Part shown: piece by piece, positions 9,268 through 15,151 of the stretch
Position numbering within the stretch: position 1 is the first letter of the stretch
Layout of the letters: each line of letters starts with the position of its first letter
From: Gammaproteobacteria bacterium
Lineage (GTDB): Bacteria; Pseudomonadota; Gammaproteobacteria; PS1; Pseudothioglobaceae
Assembly (NCBI GenBank): GCA_029937335.1
Contig: JAPYQD010000008.1
Location: 1 to 15,151, forward strand
Length of the DNA stretch: 15,151 nt
Direction of reading: 5' to 3'
The notes under the pieces: generated by a model
The model's database searches: none
Seen by the model: the letters and a program-made list of their open reading frames with translations, nothing else
What the model was told of the DNA's origin: nothing
Made by a program: the position numbers and the translations under genes

Positions 9268-9795
9268 AAAAAACCATATAAAGTAAAAACTCGAATTAAT
9301 GATAATATTAGAGTTTCAGAGGTTCGGTTAATTGACGCTAATGGCGATCAGGCTGGTGTTGTAAGCACAAGTAAAGCAAAAGAGATGGCAAAAGACGCCA
9401 GCATGGACTTGGTTGAGGTCTCTCCTAACGCTGAACCCCCTGTTTGTAAAATTATGGATTTTGGTAAGTTTCTGTATGAACAAAAAAAGCAGCTGAGTGA
9501 TCAAAAAAGAAAACAAAAGAAAAACACAGTTAAAACCATTAAATATCGCCCAGGTACCGAAGAAGGTGATTACCAAATTAAATTTAGAAATTTGGTCAAA
9601 TTTTTAGACAATGGTGATAAAGTTAAAGTTAGTATTTGGTTCCGTGGACGCGAAATGCAACACAGAGAACTGGGCATGGAAATGCTAGACAGAATTGAGA
9701 AAGATACAGAAGAATTTGCCAATGTAGAACAAAAGGCAAAGATGGAGGGTCGTCAGCTAGGCATGATGCTGGCACCCAAATCAAAGAAGAAGTAA
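9265..9795 (+). CDS. infC: Translation initiation factor IF-3
   Basis: IF3 binds the 30S subunit, keeps it from joining 50S and checks the start codon and initiator tRNA. From the ATT at 9265 the protein is 176 residues (180 in E. coli). The N-terminal domain includes [18 protein letters not shown] and the family signature [18 protein letters not shown] Lys-rich linker with QKRKQKK follows, then the C-terminal domain with [16 protein letters not shown] and [11 protein letters not shown]. The first ATG in this frame is at 9385, about 40 residues inside the conserved N-terminal domain, so it cannot be the start. In enterobacteria infC uses AUU and IF3 rejects this codon, so the factor represses its own translation. 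The same start codon and spacing here suggest the same control. Confidence 0.95.
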   Translation: MKKPYKVKTRINDNIRVSEVRLIDANGDQAGVVSTSKAKEMAKDASMDLVEVSPNAEPPVCKIMDFGKFLYEQKKQLSDQKRKQKKNTVKTIKYRPGTEEGDYQIKFRNLVKFLDNGDKVKVSIWFRGREMQHRELGMEMLDRIEKDTEEFANVEQKAKMEGRQLGMMLAPKSKKK

Positions 9796-9989
9796 CAAGC
9801 TTAGATTATCTGAGTTATTTGGCTTGACGTACCTAGATGTACTGTCTGCGGTCAAATGCCTTGTTTAATCAAAACCTTGTCACTTCTTTTATAAAGGAAT
9901 GGTGAAATTTAGATTTCAAACATTTTTTTATTTTTAATAATGCTATTTTTTATAAGTAGCAAATATGTCCAAAGGACAAGGAGAAAATT
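9796..9989 (+). promoter_or_regulatory. Structured rpmI leader, candidate L20 translational operator
   Basis: This 194-base gap between infC and rpmI holds no gene but several hairpins. The first is an outer stem GGC-TTGAC (9821-9828) with GTCAA-AT-GCC (9851-9860), enclosing GTAC(9829-9832)/GTAC(9839-9842). The second spans 9880-9905 (TCACTTCTTT with AAGGAA and GTGA). The third is GAAAT/ATTTC at 9904-9917. The fourth is TGTCC-AAA-GGACA at 9966-9978, against the ribosome-binding site AAGGAG (9978-9983). In addition CCTTGTC (9875-9881) is exactly complementary to GACAAGG (9975-9981) and so could mask that site. In E. coli L20 represses rpmI-rplT through a long-range pseudoknot that covers the rpmI site. 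Location and logic agree, but L20 binding here is inferred. Confidence 0.5.
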
Positions 9990-10187
9990 ATGCCAAAAAT
10001 GAAAACCAATAGAGGTGCTGCAAAGCGCTTCAAAAAAACTGCCAGTGGCGGTTACAAGTGTAAACACTCTCACTTGCGTCATATCTTGACTAAAAAGAGT
10101 ACTTCTAGAAAACGTAGCTTACGTGCACCAGACACTGTTGAAAAGGCAGATGTACCAATGGTTCGTAAAATGTTACCGTACAGTTAA
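9990..10187 (+). CDS. rpmI: 50S ribosomal protein L35
   Basis: A 65-residue, very basic protein of the large ribosomal subunit, at the usual family length. It starts [20 protein letters not shown] and continues with [21 protein letters not shown]; both are L35 signatures, and it ends near MLPYS as in E. coli (LPYA). A good ribosome-binding site AAGGAG (9978-9983) lies six bases before the ATG. It is followed after 15 bases by rplT, which has its own GGAG site, so the two are probably translated together. L20 may control both through the structured leader upstream. Confidence 0.98.
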   Translation: MPKMKTNRGAAKRFKKTASGGYKCKHSHLRHILTKKSTSRKRSLRAPDTVEKADVPMVRKMLPYS

Positions 10188-10202
10188 ATAGGAGTATAGA
10201 AA

Positions 10203-10571
10203 ATGGCAAGAGTATCAAGAGGTGTGCAGGCGCACGCTAAACATAAGAAAATTTTAAAGAAAGCTAAGGGTTATTACGGAGCAAGATCAAAAGTCTACCG
10301 TGTTGCCAAGCAAGCAGTTATTAAGGCAGGCCAATATGCGTATCGTGATCGTCGTCAAAAACGTCGTCAGTTCCGTAGACTTTGGATTGTTCGTATTAAC
10401 GCTGAAGCACGTAATAATGGTTTGAGCTATTCAAGAATGATTGACGGCTTAAATAAAGCAGGTATTGAAATCGACCGTAAAGTTTTATCAGATATCGCAA
10501 TTTTTGATAAACCAGCATTCGCTCAGATTGCAGACCAAGCTAAAGCCGCAATCGCAGCAGCTGCTAAGTAG
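10203..10571 (+). CDS. rplT: 50S ribosomal protein L20
   Basis: A 122-residue protein needed for early assembly of the large subunit through 23S rRNA binding. It opens with [20 protein letters not shown], and [20 protein letters not shown] at the end of the long basic N-terminal helix is the family hallmark. The C-terminal globular part ([12 protein letters not shown] and later) is the portion that in E. coli also binds the mRNA operator. The protein ends in an Ala/Lys-rich tail. A ribosome-binding site (TAGGAG) lies between rpmI and the ATG. The order infC-rpmI-rplT and the spacing are standard for gammaproteobacteria. Confidence 0.98.
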   Translation: MARVSRGVQAHAKHKKILKKAKGYYGARSKVYRVAKQAVIKAGQYAYRDRRQKRRQFRRLWIVRINAEARNNGLSYSRMIDGLNKAGIEIDRKVLSDIAIFDKPAFAQIADQAKAAIAAAAK

Positions 10572-10579
10572 AATAGATA

Positions 10580-11641
<1,062 letters not shown>

Positions 11642-11650
11642 GCGCAGAAT

Positions 11651-14014
11651 ATGAACGTATTATCATCTTGGTTGAGAGAATGGGCAAACCCAAAGGTAAG
11701 CGATAACGAGCTTGCTGAGAGCTTAACCATGGCTGGTTTAGAGGTAGATGGTATCGCCCCTGTTGCCCCTGCTTTTAGTAAGGTGGTTGTTGGTCAGGTT
11801 GTTAGTTGTGAAAAACACCCAGATGCTGATAAATTAAACTTATGTCAAGTTGATGTAGGCGAGAGCGACACCTTGCAAATTATTTGTGGTGCTAGTAATG
11901 TTCGCGCCGATTTAAAAGTGATTGTTGCAACCGTTGGTGCTAAATTACCCAGTGGTTTAAAAATTAAAAAAGCCAAATTGCGCGGCGTTGAATCATTTGG
12001 CATGATTTGTTCAGATTCAGAAATCGGCATGGCGGAATCTTCAGACGGTATTACCGAGTTATCTGATGATGCGACTGTTGGTCAAAGTATTAGAGAATAT
12101 CTTGATTTAGATGACAATATTATTGAGCTTGATATCACCCCAAATCGTGGTGATTGTTTTTCTGTATTAGGTGTAGCGCGTGAGGTTTGTGCTAATTACA
12201 ACCTATCACTCGAGATGCCAACCTTTGAGGTGGCTTCATCAATTAATGAAACAATAAATGCCAGTGTTAGTAATACACAGGCCTGCCCTAAATATTTAAC
12301 ACGGGTTGTAAAAGGTATTGATAACACAGTGGCAACACCACAGTGGATGGCTAAAAAATTAACACGTTCTGGTCAAGCATTACATTCCCCAGTGGTTGAT
12401 GTTACTAACTTTGTATTGCTTGAATTGGGCCAGCCAATGCACGCCTTTGATTTATCGAAAATCAGTGGTGATATCAACGTTAGAATGGCCAATGATGGTG
12501 AAAAAATCGAACTATTAAACGAGCAAACATTAGCACTTAAAAACGATACTTTGGTTATTGCAGATGATGATAACGCTTTAGCAATTGCCGGCGTTATGGG
12601 CGGTATGGGTAGCTCTACACAGAGCAAGACAACAGATATTTTATTAGAGAGTGCGTTTTTTGAGCCGGTATCTATTGCTGGAAAGGCTAGAAATTACGGC
12701 TTACATACCGAGTCTTCGTTGCGTTTTGAGCGTGGTGTTGATTTCAACATGACACACACAGCAATGCAACGTGCCACTCAACTAGTCATTGAAATTTGTG
12801 GTGGTCAAGCAGGTGATATTAGCGAATGCATTGATGAATCTACATTGCCAGCACTTAACCCGATTACAATCACCAAAGCCAAAATTCAGAAGATTCTTGG
12901 CTTTGAGCTTGAAGCTGATTGGATTGAAGAAAAATTTACCAGCCTCGATTTTGAAATCAGCGCCAAAGATAACGAATCGTGGACAATCGTCCCGCCAAGT
13001 TTCCGGTTTGATATTCGCATTCCTGCAGATTTGATTGAAGAGCTAGCAAGACTCTATGGTTACGATAAGTTACCAGTACAAAAACTCTCTTTAGATGCCA
13101 ATATTAATGTCATCTCAGAATCAGTGATTGATAAATACGATATCGCTCAAGGCTTGGTTAATCGCGGCTATCAAGAGGCGATTACTTATAGTTTCATCTC
13201 AGAACAATACCAAGATTTAATTGACCCAAGCGCTAAAAAAATTACCTTGAGCAATCCAATTTCAGCTGATATGTCGACCATGCGTTCATCGCTTTGGGCG
13301 GGGTTATTACAAACAGTTGAATCAAATCAAAGACGTGGCCATACCAATGCTAGATTCTTTGAGATAGGATTATGTTTTGACGGCATTAAGGCCGAGGAGC
13401 AATCACAAAAAATTGCAGGCGTGATTACTGGTAATCGTTTTGATGACCAGTGGTCGAATGAGACACAAGCGCTTGATTTTTATGATATTAAATCTGACGT
13501 TGAGTCATTACTATCATTAACGACTAATACATTTACATTTAAAGCTGCCGAACATCCCGCCCTTCAAAAAGGACAAACAGCACAAATCTTATTAAACGAC
13601 AATGCCGTGGGTTGGGTCGGTACATTAGCACCTCACGCGCAAAAGCAATTGTCTTTATCAAAATGTTATTTGTTTGAATTAGATTTAGCCAGTATGCAAC
13701 AGGGTAGTGTTGCTAAGTATCAAGCATTCTCTGCTTATCAAAAGGCAGCACGAGATATCGCATTGGTTATTGATGAAAATATTCCGGCAAATGACCTGAT
13801 TAATAGCATTCATTCACTTAATCAAACTTATTTGGTTGATGTTAATTTGTTTGATGTTTATGCTGGTGAGAATATTGAATCTGGCAAAAAGAGTATTGCA
13901 CTTAATTTAAGTTATCAATCAGTTGATCAAACGCTTAGCGATGATCAGGTTAATGCCCAAGTATCAGAGGTGTTGGCGCTAATGCAAACAAAATTCTCAG
14001 CAACCCAAAGATAA
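11651..14014 (+). CDS. pheT: Phenylalanyl-tRNA synthetase beta subunit
   Basis: The 787-residue beta subunit (795 in E. coli) that recognises tRNA and edits mischarged tyrosine. The start MNVLSSWLREWANPKVSDNE aligns with the E. coli N-terminus. A tRNA-binding OB-type domain (about 39-148, with EKHPDADKLNLCQVDVG and ICGASNV) comes first. It is followed by the B3/B4 editing region (DVTNFVLLELGQPMHAFDL and GVMGG), the B5 domain and the catalytic-like core (with YSFISEQYQD and MRSSLWAGLLQTVESN). The C-terminal ferredoxin-fold anticodon-binding domain covers about 693-786 (with KAARDIALVIDE and NLFDVYAGENIESGKKSIAL). The stop TAA shares one base with the ihfA ATG (TAATG), so the two are probably translationally coupled. 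Confidence 0.98.
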   Translation: MNVLSSWLREWANPKVSDNELAESLTMAGLEVDGIAPVAPAFSKVVVGQVVSCEKHPDADKLNLCQVDVGESDTLQIICGASNVRADLKVIVATVGAKLPSGLKIKKAKLRGVESFGMICSDSEIGMAESSDGITELSDDATVGQSIREYLDLDDNIIELDITPNRGDCFSVLGVAREVCANYNLSLEMPTFEVASSINETINASVSNTQACPKYLTRVVKGIDNTVATPQWMAKKLTRSGQALHSPVVDVTNFVLLELGQPMHAFDLSKISGDINVRMANDGEKIELLNEQTLALKNDTLVIADDDNALAIAGVMGGMGSSTQSKTTDILLESAFFEPVSIAGKARNYGLHTESSLRFERGVDFNMTHTAMQRATQLVIEICGGQAGDISECIDESTLPALNPITITKAKIQKILGFELEADWIEEKFTSLDFEISAKDNESWTIVPPSFRFDIRIPADLIEELARLYGYDKLPVQKLSLDANINVISESVIDKYDIAQGLVNRGYQEAITYSFISEQYQDLIDPSAKKITLSNPISADMSTMRSSLWAGLLQTVESNQRRGHTNARFFEIGLCFDGIKAEEQSQKIAGVITGNRFDDQWSNETQALDFYDIKSDVESLLSLTTNTFTFKAAEHPALQKGQTAQILLNDNAVGWVGTLAPHAQKQLSLSKCYLFELDLASMQQGSVAKYQAFSAYQKAARDIALVIDENIPANDLINSIHSLNQTYLVDVNLFDVYAGENIESGKKSIALNLSYQSVDQTLSDDQVNAQVSEVLALMQTKFSATQR

Positions 14015-14301
14015 TGTCAGTTACTAAAAAAGACATTGCTGATTTATTGGTTGATAAAATTGGTATGACACATAATCAAGCTTTATCAATTACCAATGAT
14101 TTTTTTGACGAGATTAAAAAATCACTCGCCCAAGGTGAGTCGGTAAAGTTATCTAGTTTTGGTAATTTTATTGTCAGAGAGAAATCAGCCAGACCAGGTA
14201 GAAACCCAAAAACAGGCGAACAAGTGATGATTTCAGCCAGAAAAGTGGTTACCTTTAAGGCAGGGCCAAAACTTAAGAAAGCAACTCAGTTAGGCGTTTA
14301 A
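14014..14301 (+). CDS. ihfA: Integration host factor alpha subunit
   Basis: One half of the IHF heterodimer, which bends DNA sharply for recombination, replication and transcription control. The protein is 95 residues (99 in E. coli). The N-terminal helices run through about residue 40. The HU/IHF signature GESVKLSSFGNF is followed by the DNA-contacting arm with RPGRNPKTGE, whose Pro is the intercalating residue, and ISARKVVTFKAGPKLK. Placement directly after pheT distinguishes it from HU and from ihfB. It overlaps the pheT stop by one base. Its own stop lies two bases from the end of the convergent gene, with no visible terminator between them. Confidence 0.93.
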   Translation: MSVTKKDIADLLVDKIGMTHNQALSITNDFFDEIKKSLAQGESVKLSSFGNFIVREKSARPGRNPKTGEQVMISARKVVTFKAGPKLKKATQLGV

Positions 14302-14303
14302 AG

Positions 14304-14774
14304 TTATTCTGAAATAGCGCTCATAAAGCCTTTAAGTACTGGCATAGCTTTATCGATTAATTCTTGATTCTGCTCTTCGTTTCTAACCTGATCTTCTAAA
14401 AGCTTATCTGTTTCTTTAAGTGTGACTTGGTAGTCATCATCAAATTCAAACGCAATAAAATAAAAACCCTTACCTTTACTTCTGGTTGAGTGAATGGCTA
14501 AGAAGTCTGTCTCCCAAGAAAGCTCTGCCTGATAAACAGCTGATGAATCAGTCGTGTCTTTTTGTACTAAGATAATCGTATTGCCAAAATGAAAAACAAA
14601 TCGATCAGCAGAACAGCTCGAAGCCGGCTTAATTTGCAATTCGCCAGAGCTTAATGCATCCGCAATTTGTTTTAATTGTGGCGGTGTTAATTGTAAATAT
14701 TTGGCGTCTAAATAATCATTGACATTAGAATCTGGATGATTGTTTTCTAAGAATTTAACCAGTTTTTTTAGCAT
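14304..14774 (-). CDS. Unrecognised small acidic cytoplasmic protein
   Basis: I do not recognise this 156-residue protein. It has no signal peptide, no membrane segment and no motif I can name. The N-terminal 50 residues look helical, with a short LTPPQLKQIADALSSGELQI segment. The middle (about 52-115) alternates hydrophobic residues as in beta strands, with FVFHFGNTIILVQ, YQAELSWETDFLAIHS and GFYFIAFEFDDDYQVTL. The end is an acidic, Glu/Gln-rich helix (about 118-156). One Cys is visible, at about residue 54. Codon use looks like its neighbours, so it is probably a real resident gene. It is convergent with ihfA two bases away and lies downstream of an AI-2E family gene on the same strand, 54 bases off. 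The ATG has no Shine-Dalgarno sequence. Confidence 0.8.
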   Translation of the reverse strand: MLKKLVKFLENNHPDSNVNDYLDAKYLQLTPPQLKQIADALSSGELQIKPASSCSADRFVFHFGNTIILVQKDTTDSSAVYQAELSWETDFLAIHSTRSKGKGFYFIAFEFDDDYQVTLKETDKLLEDQVRNEEQNQELIDKAMPVLKGFMSAISE

Positions 14775-14780
14775 AACACT

Positions 14781-14798
14781 GTCTTTTAAGAAAAAGAC
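14781..14798 (-). repeat. Perfect 7-bp inverted repeat just before the unrecognised gene
   Basis: GTCTTTT (14781-14787) and AAAAGAC (14792-14798) form a stem with a four-base loop, six bases upstream of the minus-strand ATG, where a ribosome-binding site would be expected. No T tract follows on either strand, so it does not look like a terminator. It could be an operator or a leader hairpin. Confidence 0.5.
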
Positions 14799-14801
14799 AA
14801 C

Positions 14802-14807
14802 ATTATA
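14802..14807 (-). promoter_or_regulatory. Possible -10 element for the unrecognised gene
   Basis: A perfect TATAAT on the minus strand, 27 bases before the ATG at 14774. The -35 region (AGTCTT near 14830-14825) is a poor match. The predicted start, near 14795, would leave a leader of about 20 nucleotides. Confidence 0.4.
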
Positions 14808-14828
14808 CCCGATTAGTGAATTTTAAGA

Positions 14829-15151
14829 CTAGTCGAGTGAGTCTGCGTATTTAATGGCGTATACATCAAAGATACTGATCGCCATAGCAGCAATAATTGG
14901 GCCGATAAACAAACCCAGTATGCCAAACTGCATGATACCGGCAAGTGTTGATAATACGGTAATTAGCGTATGGTCTAATGCGCTAGATTGATCTGAATTT
15001 TTGGAGAACTTTTGAATAACGATTGGTCGTACAAAGTGATCAATAATTGTGCCAATAAATATTGCACCAAACAGCACAATAATCATTGCATCGGTAGTTT
15101 GCCCTTGCGCGTATAGATACAAGCTCAAAGGCAGCCAAATAATCAAACCAC
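14829..15151 (-). CDS. AI-2E (PerM/YdiK) family membrane protein, C-terminal part
   Basis: The frame is open to the right edge, so only the last 107 codons or so are visible; the TTG at 15146 is not a convincing start. Hydrophobic segments (LIIWLPLSLYLY, AMIIVLFGAIFIGTIIDHFV and TLAGIMQFGILGLFIGPIIAAMAISIF) separated by short polar loops fit the last membrane helices of this family. The most telling motifs are IDHFVRPIVI and GLFIGPII, which match the conserved DNFLRP and GLFIGP elements. Family members export small molecules such as autoinducer-2 or act in ion exchange; which applies here cannot be told. The gene ends 54 bases before the unrecognised gene on the same strand. Confidence 0.85.
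   Translation of the reverse strand, partial: GLIIWLPLSLYLYAQGQTTDAMIIVLFGAIFIGTIIDHFVRPIVIQKFSKNSDQSSALDHTLITVLSTLAGIMQFGILGLFIGPIIAAMAISIFDVYAIKYADSLD

Noticed and set aside
9385..9795. infC starting at ATG 9385
   Set aside because: This would remove about 40 residues of conserved IF3 N-terminal domain that are plainly encoded upstream in the same frame.
9904..9930. GAAAT-TTAG-ATTTC followed by a T-rich stretch as a terminator after infC
   Set aside because: The stem is five weak pairs, and the T run starts several bases later. rpmI-rplT are expected to be co-transcribed with infC at least in part.
9951..9956. TATAAG as a -10 for a separate rpmI promoter
   Set aside because: No acceptable -35 lies at the right distance, and the sequence is very AT-rich, so chance is likely.

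Overview
This window is an ordinary-looking stretch of AT-rich gammaproteobacterial core genome. The strongest clue is the block thrS-infC-rpmI-rplT-pheS-pheT-ihfA (7370-14301), the same order found in Escherichia coli and many other gammaproteobacteria. The low GC content, tight packing and overlapping genes would suit a small-genome marine gammaproteobacterium such as the SUP05/Thioglobus group. That placement is an inference from style, not a proven assignment.

Layout. A 5'-truncated ppiD (periplasmic chaperone) on the plus strand ends at 681. It meets fabI (minus strand) across a symmetrical bidirectional terminator at 701-737. fabI is divergent from a long plus-strand run that starts at 1570. 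That run holds a lipoprotein-type family 5 substrate-binding protein, lspA, a ThiO-like glycine oxidase, a DUF1566 secreted protein and recJ. The starts of lspA, thiO, the DUF1566 gene and recJ each overlap the end of the gene before (4, 4, 8 and 11 bases), so translational coupling is likely. thrS follows recJ after 46 bases and opens the translation-factor, ribosomal-protein and synthetase block. At the right end, a small unrecognised gene (14304-14774) and the C-terminal part of an AI-2E/PerM family membrane protein lie on the minus strand.

How the genes work together. lspA lies immediately downstream of, and overlaps, a gene for a lipoprotein, the class of substrate its product matures. 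The thrS-to-ihfA block supplies initiation factor IF3, ribosomal proteins L35 and L20, two aminoacyl-tRNA synthetases and the DNA-bending protein IHF alpha.

No mobile element, CRISPR array, tRNA, rRNA or defence system was seen, and I found no clear new system. The most interesting signals are regulatory. infC appears to start at a rare ATT codon two bases after the thrS stop. A 194-base structured gap before rpmI contains a 7-base sequence able to mask the rpmI ribosome-binding site, a candidate L20 autoregulatory operator. A wobble-rich 13-bp hairpin lies just before pheS. The substrate-binding protein seems to carry both a lipid anchor and a C-terminal membrane helix.
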